From Bacillus alkalicellulosilyticus (lineage in GTDB: Bacteria; Bacillota; Bacilli; Bacillales; Bacillaceae_F), in contig NZ_KV917381.1 in NCBI RefSeq assembly GCF_002019795.1, positions 3,318,068 through 3,382,067 of the forward strand: a stretch of DNA of 64,000 nucleotides. The letters run 5' to 3'. A model generated the notes under the pieces. It was not told where the DNA came from. It ran no database searches and saw only the letters and a program-made list of their open reading frames with translations. Numbering within the stretch: position 1 is the stretch's first letter; every line of letters starts with the position of its first letter. The translations under genes were made by a program, and so were the position numbers. Positions 16,921 to 26,003 of the stretch are shown here, one piece after another.

Positions 16921-17913
16921 TCAGTATTTTTCGTTATGAGAGGCCGATTGAGAACTCAATGAATAATATGTTTTCACTTGAGAACCATCTACTTCACTTA
17001 AGAAAAGAGATAAATTAATGTTTTTTATTTTTGATATGGTCGTAATCCCTTCTCGCAGTGTTTTTAGATAAGGATGATAAATTTCATTTAGAATGATTTT
17101 ATCAATTGCTAGCTTGTGTAATGACCATAAGTCAAACTCATCCTTATTTAAAATAGACAAACAGGCAAAATGAAATACAATCAATCTATCACTTTCAATG
17201 AAAACCCTGTCTTTCTTTTTCGTTACCTTAAATTGATTGTTATAAACACAATTCCATGGTGCTGCATCTACTCCAGCATTAGACGATACTTTCACGTAAG
17301 GATACTTTTCCGGAATTTGATCCAAGTATTTCTGGTCACCAAACTTCCCGTCTTTTTCAATGTCACCACAATATTCTAAGCAGCGTCTATGCCACCATGT
17401 TACACTTTGTAACCCATACTTATCATTTTTAAAACCAATTAATCCTGCCTGGTATTTACCATACTTATTTTCTACCCAATGTAAGTCTCTCTGTGGACAT
17501 AAATAAATTGAATCTTCTCCCCAGTCCTCAAATAGGATACTAGGGTCTGAGAAAAAAAATAAGTCACCATCAAGATAGATAACCGACTTAAGGTTATAGG
17601 TTGTTAATACATGCTTTATAAAAGGGGCTTTTAGTGTCCAACAATATTCATTAATCTTTCTTTCTTTTTTAACAGCTAACAATCGTTTGTCCTCTATCTC
17701 GTTTACTTTAATTAATTTCACAAATTCCATGTTTATCTTTGATAATAGATTGTAGGTCATATCATCAGTACAACATATCCATAAAAAATAATGTTGTGAA
17801 TGTTTTTTTAACGATTGATAAAGAGCCAATACCTTTACTACATAGCCACGACTAGAGATTACACAAAAATTGTGTTTTCGATCCTTATTACCTTCACTTT
17901 GATTTGTTGCCAT
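16921..17913 (-). CDS. Glycosyltransferase, nucleotide-diphospho-sugar type (GT8-like)
   Basis: Cytoplasmic protein of 330 aa without membrane helices. The N-terminal Rossmann-like start (FCVISSRGYVVKVLALYQSL) and the metal-binding DxD motif in VIYLDGDLFFFSDP (residues about 125) fit GT-A nucleotide-sugar transferases related to GT8. HRRCLEYC and the GDQKYLDQIP block, typical of the acceptor side, follow. Start has GGAAGGGA upstream. It is downstream of the GT2 gene but separated by a strong terminator, so it has its own promoter. It is probably part of the surface glycan cluster; donor and acceptor are unknown. Confidence 0.72.
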   Translation of the reverse strand: MATNQSEGNKDRKHNFCVISSRGYVVKVLALYQSLKKHSQHYFLWICCTDDMTYNLLSKINMEFVKLIKVNEIEDKRLLAVKKERKINEYCWTLKAPFIKHVLTTYNLKSVIYLDGDLFFFSDPSILFEDWGEDSIYLCPQRDLHWVENKYGKYQAGLIGFKNDKYGLQSVTWWHRRCLEYCGDIEKDGKFGDQKYLDQIPEKYPYVKVSSNAGVDAAPWNCVYNNQFKVTKKKDRVFIESDRLIVFHFACLSILNKDEFDLWSLHKLAIDKIILNEIYHPYLKTLREGITTISKIKNINLSLFLSEVDGSQVKTYYSLSSQSASHNEKY

Positions 17914-18049
17914 TCTGTATCCCTTCCTCCAATGAATCCTAGATTCCCTGCCACCTGTTTATTAACTCAAAGATAGAATATGTGCGACGTTATGTTTTTG
18001 CGTTAGGTATCTCTCTCTTTTTTTTAAAATTAGACATTTTTATTTATAC

Positions 18050-18087
18050 GACAAATGGAACTATCTGATTCGATAGCTCCATTTGTC
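18050..18087 (-). terminator. Terminator of the minus-strand glycan genes
   Basis: GACAAATGGA..TATC / GATAG..TCCATTTGTC stem overlapping the GT2 stop codon. Confidence 0.8.
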
Positions 18088-18994
18088 AGTTATATGCTAT
18101 TAATTTCTTTAGCCAAAGTTTTATTATCATGAATTGCTTTTGTAAAAGAAACTCCTTCGTTCTACACGTTCTAATTAACATTATAGCCTTACGTATGTGT
18201 CCTGCCTCATACAACCGTTTCGCGTAATCCAGCTGTAATTTTGCCAAATATTCCCGCAAAGCCACTCTATTAAAGCTAGTATCCGTTTGTTCAAGATGTT
18301 CTCGCACTGTTTGAATTATAGCGTATTCTTCAAGAATTTCTAAATTCGCACACATACTTCCTTCTAATCCTCGGTAATAAATACATTGTATCGACGGGTC
18401 ATAAGCAATTGGATACTGAAGAGCAATTCGAAACCACATGTCTTGGTCTTCACCAAGAGACCTACCTACCGGAAAATAGCCTACTTGTTCAAATGTACTT
18501 TTCTTTACCGCAACAGCGGAAGATATAATAGGTAAATCTCCTAGGACTACATTTGCATAATTTTGTATTAAGACCGGGGATTGATTGGTAGGTATTGCTT
18601 CTATTTTCGGTATAAGTTTCTTTCCACTTGGTAGTATTGTTACATAACCTGTACCATAAGCCCCCGCCTCAGGATACATTACATATAAATTTTTGATTTT
18701 TTCAAGAAAAGTAACTTCCCATTCATCATCAGCATCTAAAAATGCAATCAATTTCCCCTTTGATTCTCTAATACCCCTGTTGCGAGCGGCCGAACTTCCT
18801 GCATGTTCTTGGTGTATGATTCGCATATTTGGTTTTAACAACGGATTTAAGACATTTACACTATTATCCGTAGAGCCATCATTTACAATAATAACTTCGT
18901 AATCATGTATTGATTGATTTATGACTGATGTAATCATTCTTTCTACATAATGTTCTTTGTTATAAAGTGGAACAACTATGGATATAAAACACAT
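18086..18994 (-). CDS. Family 2 glycosyltransferase
   Basis: GT2 enzyme, 302 aa. Its GT-A domain has ISIVVPLYNKEHYVERMI, IVNDGSTDNS and the DxD region LIAFLDADDEWE (residues about 85-96), then GEDQDMWFR as the acceptor-side acidic motif. No membrane helices. The start has GGAGGGAGC 4 bp upstream and overlaps the preceding pyruvyltransferase gene by 19 bp, so the two are cotranscribed. It likely adds a sugar to a cell-surface or spore-surface polymer. Confidence 0.88.
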   Translation of the reverse strand: MCFISIVVPLYNKEHYVERMITSVINQSIHDYEVIIVNDGSTDNSVNVLNPLLKPNMRIIHQEHAGSSAARNRGIRESKGKLIAFLDADDEWEVTFLEKIKNLYVMYPEAGAYGTGYVTILPSGKKLIPKIEAIPTNQSPVLIQNYANVVLGDLPIISSAVAVKKSTFEQVGYFPVGRSLGEDQDMWFRIALQYPIAYDPSIQCIYYRGLEGSMCANLEILEEYAIIQTVREHLEQTDTSFNRVALREYLAKLQLDYAKRLYEAGHIRKAIMLIRTCRTKEFLLQKQFMIIKLWLKKLIAYN

Positions 18995-20079
18995 TTTGCT
19001 CCCTCCAGATTTTTTAACGAACGTTCTTTTGCCTTCTCCAAAGATAAAGTTGGATAACTATACTCATTATTAAGCAAACGAATGATTGCATGTATCAGTT
19101 CGTCTGTTTCAAAGTTTGTTGAGTCCACCGTAAAGCTAGGATCAGAACCTATTTGTTCGGCCCAACCGAGACATTTAGGGTGGTAGGAAAAAATTATGGT
19201 TGGCGTTTCAGTCAAGTAACCGAAGACTGCACTATGCAGTCGCATTCCAATTAACCCCTTTACACGTGAAATTTCCACTAACACCTTAAATGGATCATCC
19301 TTATATCGAATATATGATATTGGAATAGTTGTACCAAGTCGGTTCAAGACTTCTTTATTTAGTTCCACATCTCCAAAAATAGGGTGGTTGTTAAAGTCAA
19401 ACAAAACGATTTCCTCGATTTCATCGGATAACTGCTGTATAGCTTGAATCACTTTTTCCACTCGTTTTCGTTCAATTTCATAATTCCCACCAATATATCT
19501 TTCATAGTGACATAAGGCTAACCCTATTCCTTTTCTAGTCGATGAGGTTCTATCAAAATGGCCCATACTTAAAAGCAAAGGTGCTAAATCGAATGTTAAT
19601 TCTACATTTGCATATGGAACCAAGTCTTTCACTAATTCATAACTTTGCTTGTCTCTACACCCAATATAAGCTAACCTTTCAATCAATTTTTTACTGGCAA
19701 GTTCGGCACCACTATCTCTAAAAGGACCAAACGATACACCTAAAGCTACAGACTCCCCTCTACACATGTCTACTAAGTCACTATCTCTTGTAAGTTTTTC
19801 CGTAGAATGAAATACAGACCCTCCCCCAAAAATAATATGTTTTGAGGTTAACGCCCGATGATATAAGCGTAATAAATTATCGCTTTTAATCCTTTCCTCT
19901 GCAACATAAACAGGTCTGACATTTCGAATATGCTTAGTGATACTTGGCAATTCTGTAGCGGTGACATGTATCTTTTTTGCCTTTAGTATTTGTTGACAAC
20001 CCCAAGCCGAAGCTGCAAGTAACGCATCATCACCTATATTTTTTTCCCCGTAATAGCCCGCTAGTAAAATATCGTCCAA
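18976..20079 (-). CDS. Polysaccharide pyruvyltransferase family protein (CsaB-like)
   Basis: 367-aa member of the PS_pyruv_trans family, which in CsaB attaches ketal pyruvate to cell-wall polymers using PEP. It shows LLAGYYGEKNIGDDALLAAS at the N-terminus, HIIFGGGSVFH, and the C-terminal VKGLIGMRLHSAVFGYLTETPTI block that includes the conserved RLH. The start is TTG with AAAGGAGGGA 6-8 bp upstream. It opens a minus-strand operon divergent from a second glycan operon that ends with another protein of the same family. Actual pyruvyl transfer is not proved. Confidence 0.85.
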   Translation of the reverse strand: MDDILLAGYYGEKNIGDDALLAASAWGCQQILKAKKIHVTATELPSITKHIRNVRPVYVAEERIKSDNLLRLYHRALTSKHIIFGGGSVFHSTEKLTRDSDLVDMCRGESVALGVSFGPFRDSGAELASKKLIERLAYIGCRDKQSYELVKDLVPYANVELTFDLAPLLLSMGHFDRTSSTRKGIGLALCHYERYIGGNYEIERKRVEKVIQAIQQLSDEIEEIVLFDFNNHPIFGDVELNKEVLNRLGTTIPISYIRYKDDPFKVLVEISRVKGLIGMRLHSAVFGYLTETPTIIFSYHPKCLGWAEQIGSDPSFTVDSTNFETDELIHAIIRLLNNEYSYPTLSLEKAKERSLKNLEGAKCVLYP

Positions 20080-20172
20080 CTAGAGTCCCTCCTTTTATCA
20101 ACTCTAATATTTATACGGTGTTTTATCACTATTTGTTCTATCTATTAGCGGATTTAATCATTTGGCCCTTTC

Positions 20173-20198
20173 ACAATTCTTAAAACTTACATAAGGTA
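20173..20198 (+). promoter_or_regulatory. Possible sigma-K promoter for the CgeB-like gene
   Basis: CATAAGGTA (20190-20198) matches the sigma-K -10 CATANNNTA, with AC at 20173-20174, 15 bp upstream, as a -35. It would link the plus-strand glycan operon to mother-cell expression during sporulation. The motifs are short, so chance matches are possible. Confidence 0.4.
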
Positions 20199-20252
20199 TT
20201 AGGAAAACTAAAATAATTATAGAATTTGGTCGAAAGGAAAGGACGTTTTCAT

Positions 20253-21212
20253 ATGTATAACGGGGTTAAGGAAAAGATAAATCTTTTATTTATAACTAAA
20301 GATTGGTCACAAGGCCTTGAAAGAAACACCTACTATTTAGAAGAGGAATTAAAGAATCTTACGAATTTAACGGTATCGGATAAAGATGGGGACTTATGCT
20401 CTATTGTAAAATCTTTAGCGACACAGCCAGATTTTATTTTATTAAATGATATAAGACCCTCCCGTTCACCTTCTATAACAGGTATCAGTCAGTGTAACAT
20501 TCCGATTGGGATGATTATGCATGACTTGCATTATAAAAAGGAATTACGAAAACAGTTTATTAAAGAGAACAATATTCAATATTTGTTCACTCATTATCGT
20601 GATATGTTTATCAAGTGGTATCCAGAATTTCATAATAGAATGATATGGTTTCCTCATTATGTAAATACTAATTTATTTAAAGATTACCAACTTGAAAAAG
20701 AGATTGATTTATTAATGATGGGTTGTACGTATCCAAATATATATCCATTAAGAGATAAAATTTATCAAACGTTCAAAGCCGATAAGCGTTTTTTATTGCA
20801 TGAACATCCCGGATATAACCATTCTTCCTACTCAGATAAAAAATTTTTGGTAGGCGAACGCTATGCGAAAGAACTAAATAGAGCCAAAATCTTTTTTACC
20901 TGCGATTCCATCTATCGCTATCCCATTATGAAATATTATGAAGTATTAGCGAGTAACACATTATTGTTAGCACCACACTCGCCTGAATTAGCTGATTTAG
21001 GGTTTATACCTGGTACAAATTTTGTGAGTATTACAGAAGATAATTTTGAAAAAAAGGCTAACTATCATCTTAAACATTATAAAACGCTTGGAAAAAAGAT
21101 AGCGGAAGAGGGGTATAAGATGGTGCGTAAAAAGCATTCTGTGAAAAAACGTGCAAACCAATTACATTCCGCTATTTTATCAATAGTACAAGAAAGGAGA
21201 AGAACAGAATGA
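20253..21212 (+). CDS. CgeB/YkvP-like glycosyltransferase
   Basis: GT-B type protein of 319 aa. The C-terminal half (ELNRAKIFFTCDSIYRYPIMKYYEVLAS ... FVSIT) is the Glyco_trans_1_2 signature of CgeB-like spore-maturation proteins. The N-terminal half has a Rossmann-like start and MIMHDLHYKKELRKQF. I chose ATG 20253, with AAAGGAAAGG upstream; a TTG at 20226 is in frame but less likely. B. subtilis CgeB is similar in length and acts in spore-surface glycosylation. It overlaps the next gene by 4 bp. Confidence 0.78.
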   Translation: MYNGVKEKINLLFITKDWSQGLERNTYYLEEELKNLTNLTVSDKDGDLCSIVKSLATQPDFILLNDIRPSRSPSITGISQCNIPIGMIMHDLHYKKELRKQFIKENNIQYLFTHYRDMFIKWYPEFHNRMIWFPHYVNTNLFKDYQLEKEIDLLMMGCTYPNIYPLRDKIYQTFKADKRFLLHEHPGYNHSSYSDKKFLVGERYAKELNRAKIFFTCDSIYRYPIMKYYEVLASNTLLLAPHSPELADLGFIPGTNFVSITEDNFEKKANYHLKHYKTLGKKIAEEGYKMVRKKHSVKKRANQLHSAILSIVQERRRTE

Positions 21213-22306
21213 AACTATTATATATCGGCTATTTAGGTTTTGAAAATGTTGGTGATGAAGTTTGTTATGAAGCTTGTCTCCAAATCTTTGAAAGATGGTT
21301 TGGTAGGGACTATTCCATCATTGACTATCAGATTAAAGAAAATAAATCATTATCCCAACTATACAATGAAGTTCCTTTCGATGGAGTTATCCTTGGTGGC
21401 GGATCGTTATTTCAAGGGGAATTTTGTCTTGACCTATTAGAAGAAGCAATTGAGTTTGGCTTACCTATATACAGTTTTGGTACAGGCGTTGATTATTTAA
21501 GCGAAAACATGATTTCTTCCTGTATTAAAAAACAAAAAATAGTAAAAGAACCCTTTTTTCAAAATAAAAGGATTGATATAGATAAATTAAAACATGTACT
21601 AAAACACGTAAATTTCATTGGGGTCAGAGGGCCTTTAACACAAACATTTTTAAAGAGCTTAAATGTAGAAACGAAGTCCCCTATTACAGTAATTGGCGAC
21701 CCAGCACTTCTTTTTTCAACTAACCCAGACACTTATATTAAGGAAACCTATGTAAAACACATTGATAAGCCAATTATTGCGATTAATTGGGGAACAACGT
21801 TCGATAAGATGTTTGGGTACAATGAAGCAGCCCTTCAAAAGCAATTGCTGAGCGCAATGAACGACTTAAGAAAAAAAGGATATCACCTTGTCATCTATCC
21901 GATGTGGCCAAATGACCAAGATGCTTGTCAACAATTATATAATCAAATGGAAACAAAAGAACATGTCACGTTAATTCCTGAAGTTTGCTCTGCTACACAA
22001 ATTTACTCATTCCTAAAATCCTGTTTCTTTACTGTAAATTTGAAATTACATTCAAATGTTCTTTCGGCTGCAGCTAGGACACCTTTCATTTCATTAGCTT
22101 ATCGTTCAAAATGTGTAGATTTTTCTATGTCGGTCGCTTCTTTAAACACAACAATCCTAACAAACACAAATCGTTTGCGTAACTATATTAATCTAAAGGA
22201 AAAACAAATCTCAAAAAACCGTAACTTTTTTGTAAGAAAGATAGCAAAATCGATACAACATTATGAGAATGAATATAAGACATTTATACAAGATAAACTA
22301 AAATAG
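21209..22306 (+). CDS. Polysaccharide pyruvyltransferase family protein, second copy
   Basis: 365-aa PS_pyruv_trans protein. It shows YIGYLGFENVGDEVCYEACL, GVILGGGSLFQGEF, IGVRGPLTQTFL and the C-terminal VNLKLHSNVLSAAARTPFISL, where KLH stands at the family's RLH position. It is translationally coupled (ATGA) to the CgeB-like gene. Sequence is clearly different from the copy at 18976-20079, so this is not a recent duplication. Likely to modify or transfer a sugar derivative on the same glycan. Confidence 0.82.
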   Translation: MKLLYIGYLGFENVGDEVCYEACLQIFERWFGRDYSIIDYQIKENKSLSQLYNEVPFDGVILGGGSLFQGEFCLDLLEEAIEFGLPIYSFGTGVDYLSENMISSCIKKQKIVKEPFFQNKRIDIDKLKHVLKHVNFIGVRGPLTQTFLKSLNVETKSPITVIGDPALLFSTNPDTYIKETYVKHIDKPIIAINWGTTFDKMFGYNEAALQKQLLSAMNDLRKKGYHLVIYPMWPNDQDACQQLYNQMETKEHVTLIPEVCSATQIYSFLKSCFFTVNLKLHSNVLSAAARTPFISLAYRSKCVDFSMSVASLNTTILTNTNRLRNYINLKEKQISKNRNFFVRKIAKSIQHYENEYKTFIQDKLK

Positions 22307-22329
22307 ATTACATTTTCACCATTCGGTTT

Positions 22330-22390
22330 CTAAGAATAGACTACTGGAAGGTCGCTGAAAATTCAGTGCCCTCTTAGTGGTCTTTCTTAG
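22330..22390. terminator. Nested hairpin after the plus-strand glycan operon
   Basis: Outer arms around AGAATAGACTACT / AGTGGTCTTTCTT surround an inner CTGAAAATTCAG palindrome and the recurring CAGTGCCCTCTT motif. Confidence 0.5.
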
Positions 22391-22516
22391 AAGTATTAAA
22401 AAAGGACCGCAAATTTCGTCTTTCACACCTAGTGAACTTCCATTCTCTCACGTGTTATGATTTTCACTACCTATTCGTTATCAGTTCTCTCTGACCATAT
22501 AACTTGCACAACCATT

Positions 22517-23209
22517 TTATGTTCTATTATATTCTAGCGGTTGGAGAAGCAGGGCTTTTAAACGTTTTAAATACTGTAGACCTTTATCGATATCAGCAAT
22601 CGTTGGTCTACTAGAAAAACACGTCCCATCTACCAATGAAATGACCTCTATTTTATCTGGAAGTTTGCCGAATACTGCATTTGAAAAGACAACCATTAGA
22701 TGAGTATACAGCTGCAATAGTTCCCCATCGGCTTCTACGAGAAACTTCTTTATCGAAAAATTGTCTTCTGTCCATTCACCAATATCAACGGTAACTGCAA
22801 ATTGCGTTTCTAACTCATGATTAAATGTTTGGAATTTTTCATGAACAAACAAAGGTGGTTGAGTCGTATTGGAGTTTTGTATTGAGACATGTTGCATCAA
22901 ATGGTCCATGATTTTTGCCAATATCAAAAAATAATGAATCTTCGAATCAAATAAGTCGGTCGTTACCTTTCTCCAATGAGCATCTATAATTTGAAGCAAA
23001 GCAAATTGTGTTTGCTGCTGGACAGGGAGGAGATAAAAGGAAGAAACCACTTTGTTCATTACAGCCTGAACTGCCTGTTTCCACTTGATTTCTTTTTCGG
23101 CAACTGATGAAATATAGTCAAAATAATATTGATAAGGACAACGAATAAATGATTCTAAATGATAGTCTGTCATCGTTTTTAACGTAATGTTGTAATGCCT
23201 CTTTATCAT
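22517..23209 (-). CDS. Uncharacterised protein with PD-(D/E)XK nuclease-like N-terminus
   Basis: 230 aa, no membrane segments. The start LKTMTDYHLESFIRCPYQYYF closely resembles the opening of PDDEXK_1/RecB-like nuclease domains (a helix followed by CPY-x-Y-Y). The expected catalytic D...E-x-K core is not clear: the region VTVDIGEWTEDNFSIKKFLVEADGE has acidic residues but no D-Y-K-T-G motif. It may be a degenerate or binding-only version. The start has GGAGGT 8 bp upstream. It precedes the flavodoxin gene convergently with nothing; both are on the minus strand with separate signals. Function unknown. Confidence 0.5.
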   Translation of the reverse strand: MIKRHYNITLKTMTDYHLESFIRCPYQYYFDYISSVAEKEIKWKQAVQAVMNKVVSSFYLLPVQQQTQFALLQIIDAHWRKVTTDLFDSKIHYFLILAKIMDHLMQHVSIQNSNTTQPPLFVHEKFQTFNHELETQFAVTVDIGEWTEDNFSIKKFLVEADGELLQLYTHLMVVFSNAVFGKLPDKIEVISLVDGTCFSSRPTIADIDKGLQYLKRLKALLLQPLEYNRT

Positions 23210-23230
23210 AAGACGTACCTCCAGTTTCGT

Positions 23231-23674
23231 TTATAAAAACGAGACAAATTTCTTACCAAACGAGTGACATTCTTCTTCCTCATCTTTGTTTGGTGTTAAC
23301 TCCACTTTTAATCCATCAAGAACGGTTTCCGCTCCTCTTTCTTTAAGTTTATCAAGTAAAATATCAACGGCAGCTCCATATTCAGGATATGCTGAATCGC
23401 ATGATCCAAAAGCAGCACTTTTTTTGCCAGTGAGATCTATGTCATCCATTTCATCATAAAAGTCTAAAAAATCATCAGGCAACTCCCCATCTCCCCATGT
23501 GTAAGCCCCTAATAAAATTCCCTCATATTCTTCTAAAACTGAAACGTCTGGACCATCCATGATATCGATAACCTCAATGTCACCTCCAGCTTCTTTTACT
23601 CCCTTTGCAACTGCGTCAGCCATCATTTCGGTGTTTCCACTCATGCTCGCAAATATCAATAGTACTTTTGCCAT
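23231..23674 (-). CDS. Short-chain flavodoxin, iron-limitation type
   Basis: FMN electron-transfer protein, 147 aa. The phosphate loop is FASMSGNTEMMA (residues about 7-18), followed by the GAYTWGDGELPDDF and GSCDSAYPEYG isoalloxazine loops. It would replace ferredoxin when iron is scarce, as YkuN/YkuP do in B. subtilis. The start is the ATG at 23674 with GGGGGAG upstream, five codons inside the longest frame. Two Fur boxes upstream support iron control. The nuclease-like gene lies 21 bp downstream on the same strand and may be cotranscribed. Confidence 0.93.
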   Translation of the reverse strand: MAKVLLIFASMSGNTEMMADAVAKGVKEAGGDIEVIDIMDGPDVSVLEEYEGILLGAYTWGDGELPDDFLDFYDEMDDIDLTGKKSAAFGSCDSAYPEYGAAVDILLDKLKERGAETVLDGLKVELTPNKDEEEECHSFGKKFVSFL

Positions 23675-23700
23675 TGCATTCTCCCCCATTCCGTTCTTTA

Positions 23701-23752
23701 CTGATAATCATTATCACTAAACTTAGATTAAATGAAAATGATTATCATTGTC
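23701..23752 (-). promoter_or_regulatory. Two Fur boxes upstream of flavodoxin
   Basis: 23702-23716 is an exact TGATAATCATTATCA. A second site, GAAAATGATTATCATTGTC (23734-23752), is a near-symmetrical Fur-type sequence about 30 bp further upstream. Confidence 0.88.
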
Positions 23753-23771
23753 AAGTTGTTTTTGAGAAAAT

Positions 23772-23803
23772 AAAAACCTGCTATCAGAATCACTATAGCA
23801 GGG
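23772..23803 (-). terminator. Terminator after ctaB
   Basis: CCTGCTAT / ATAGCAGG stem with TTTTTATTTT on the minus strand, 20 bp after the ctaB stop. Confidence 0.85.
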
Positions 23804-23823
23804 CGAATTACATCTCTACTTTT

Positions 23824-24741
23824 TCAAAAAAATGAGACAAGAATCATTAACACAAATAAAAACGTAATATAAAATACGGAATATAGAAAGCTAACATAAG
23901 AGTACTGTTGATTATCTTTCGTATACATTCCAATTATACTTATGGCAAGCCAAGTTACATTTAACAAGCTTGAGATAACGATAAAGGTGACTCCAATCTC
24001 AGATAGAAAAAACGGTAAAGGCACAAGACATGCAACGTAAACTACGATTTGCTTTTTGGTTATTGGAACTCCCTTCACAACAGGAAGCATCGCAACACCT
24101 GCTGCTTTATACTCGTCATATTTTCTTATCGCGATGGCAAATGTATGCGGCATTTGCCATACAAACAAAATCAAAGATAATATAAGAGGGACAATATGAA
24201 ATTCTGGATTTATGACGCTCCAACCAATGACTGGTGTAACTGCTCCTGAAATACTTCCAATTGCCGTATTACTTGTATACCTTCGTTTAGACCACATTGT
24301 ATATAACACAACATACGTAAACCAGCCAATAAATGCATATAAAACAGCTTCAAAGGTTGTAAAGGAGAGCACAATAAATCCTAGAATCGTTAGAAACACC
24401 CCCATTACCAAACTGTATTGCAATGGGATATTTCCAGTTACCGTCGGTCGTTGTTTCGTCCTTGCCATGATTGCGTCAATATCGACATCATACCAATTGT
24501 TTAGGATAAGCGCTCCGGCCATTACAGATGTGCTTCCGATGACCGCAAGCAAGAATAGACCCCAGTAGTCATAAATAGAAGAACCTGAAAAATATAACGC
24601 TAAAGAAAAACCCGTAACAACTGGGAGAACATTGGCTATCAATACAGGAGCTTTTAGTAATGAGCATACATCAGTTAAGAGTGTTGTTCCCCGTTGTTTT
24701 TTTGAAATTGTCTCCTCTAATAGAAATTCATGTTTATTCAT
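23824..24741 (-). CDS. ctaB: Protoheme IX farnesyltransferase (heme O synthase)
   Basis: Membrane prenyltransferase, about 305 aa, that converts heme B to heme O. The first Asp-rich motif NNWYDVDIDAIMARTKQRP and WSKRRYTSNTAIGSISGA are both present, with eight or nine hydrophobic helices. The longest frame starts at 24759 and overlaps the upstream stop, but GGGGGATGAGC sits before ATG 24741, which I prefer. It ends an oxidase-type gene cluster. Presence here suggests the neighbouring heme-copper enzyme carries heme O or A at one site, or that this is a paralogue of a main ctaB elsewhere. Confidence 0.9.
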   Translation of the reverse strand: MNKHEFLLEETISKKQRGTTLLTDVCSLLKAPVLIANVLPVVTGFSLALYFSGSSIYDYWGLFLLAVIGSTSVMAGALILNNWYDVDIDAIMARTKQRPTVTGNIPLQYSLVMGVFLTILGFIVLSFTTFEAVLYAFIGWFTYVVLYTMWSKRRYTSNTAIGSISGAVTPVIGWSVINPEFHIVPLILSLILFVWQMPHTFAIAIRKYDEYKAAGVAMLPVVKGVPITKKQIVVYVACLVPLPFFLSEIGVTFIVISSLLNVTWLAISIIGMYTKDNQQYSYVSFLYSVFYITFLFVLMILVSFF

Positions 24742-24755
24742 GCTCATCCCCCAAC

Positions 24756-25313
24756 TCATTCATATTGTGAAGGGTCTACAAACGCTTTATAAAGTAGATA
24801 AATAATCATTGCAATAGCGGTAAGTAAGAATCCCCAACCTAGTGTTAACTGTTCTATCATCAAGTAATTGTTGCATAGCTGAAATGGAGCGTATATATAG
24901 AGGAATCCCATCCCCAAAAAGATAATCGTAAAAATGATCAGAACTGTATTTCTAGCGAATTCACTTAGCTTCTTCCAGCTATCACGCAAAGGAATACCAG
25001 CTAAGAAAGGTAGGCTGATAAATTTAAAGACTTCCACCATTGGAATCATCAGAGCTTCATCCATCGTTCTTGGTAATAACCAGTACCCGATAATAAAACT
25101 AAATAATAGAATACCTGGTATTCCATCGTTGTTCCATTTTTCGAAAATAATAGGAATTTTCTTTTGGACAAATGGGGCCATCAATAACCCAGCAATGACA
25201 AGCATTGGCATTTGCATATGCATGTGAATGACCATGATTGATTCCATGAATTGAGCGACAGGTGGAATAGCTAAAAAGACAAGTAACGCTAACCCTAGTT
25301 TGCATTGTGTCAT
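24756..25313 (-). CDS. Uncharacterised membrane protein of the oxidase cluster
   Basis: 185 aa with about five hydrophobic helices and a His/Met-rich segment near residues 25-40 (VIHMHMQMPML). Such a His/Met patch on a membrane protein next to SCO could bind copper. GGGGGAG before the ATG overlaps the SCO stop, so translation is coupled, and the end overlaps the ctaB longest frame. I do not recognise the family firmly; it somewhat resembles CtaG-type assembly proteins in size and topology only. Confidence 0.6.
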   Translation of the reverse strand: MTQCKLGLALLVFLAIPPVAQFMESIMVIHMHMQMPMLVIAGLLMAPFVQKKIPIIFEKWNNDGIPGILLFSFIIGYWLLPRTMDEALMIPMVEVFKFISLPFLAGIPLRDSWKKLSEFARNTVLIIFTIIFLGMGFLYIYAPFQLCNNYLMIEQLTLGWGFLLTAIAMIIYLLYKAFVDPSQYE

Positions 25314-25315
25314 CG

Positions 25316-25948
25316 TTATTCTCCCCCATCGTTTTCAAGTAATGTAACAACAATCTCAGAAGCTTCTTGTGGTTTGGTAAAATCCAAGACATCGATTAAT
25401 GTTCCTTGTTTATCAACCACATAAAATGCTGAATTATGAGCAAAGCCCCCATATTCATCCGGGATGACAATGACCCCAAACTTTTCTAGTAACAAATCTA
25501 GTTCCTGCTGATTTGGAATGGTTGCCATTCTCCAAGTTTCCCCGTCTGCTTTGAAGTAGTCTTTATATTTATTTAAAGTAGCAGGGTCATCTGTTTCTGG
25601 ATCAAAACTAATACTTAAAAAAACAATATCATCACCGATATGCTTTTCAGGAATCTGTTTATACACTTCTCCCATGTTCATTTCTAATTGCCAGCAAACG
25701 GACGTACAAGCTGTATACATAAATGTAATAAATACATATTTATTTTCAAATTCAGAAAAAGGATAGATTCGACCGTTGCTATCCTCGAAAGTAACAGGAG
25801 GAAATTGAGGTTGTTCTGTTATTAACTGGTTTACTCTTGCTGTTTCAGCCGTAAAAGCCCTAAACCCATCTGTTCCTACATAAAACAAGACACACCCAAA
25901 TAGGAAAACAACTATGGTAGCAATCGTATTCTGCCGTTTATTATTCAT
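25316..25948 (-). CDS. SCO1/SenC-type copper chaperone
   Basis: Membrane-anchored thioredoxin-fold protein, about 210 aa, for CuA-centre assembly. An N-terminal signal anchor is followed by FITFMYTACTSVCW, with the Cys-x3-Cys copper pair, and the conserved His in FAHNSAFYVVD. Start ATG 25948 has GGAAG upstream; GTG 25957 is in frame. It lies immediately downstream of a CuA-bearing subunit II and subunit I, which is the expected client. Confidence 0.88.
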   Translation of the reverse strand: MNNKRQNTIATIVVFLFGCVLFYVGTDGFRAFTAETARVNQLITEQPQFPPVTFEDSNGRIYPFSEFENKYVFITFMYTACTSVCWQLEMNMGEVYKQIPEKHIGDDIVFLSISFDPETDDPATLNKYKDYFKADGETWRMATIPNQQELDLLLEKFGVIVIPDEYGGFAHNSAFYVVDKQGTLIDVLDFTKPQEASEIVVTLLENDGGE

Positions 25949-26003
25949 GTAGGTCACTTCCTAGAAAAGTAGTAAACTCTTAAAAACACCCATTATTAGA
26001 AGG

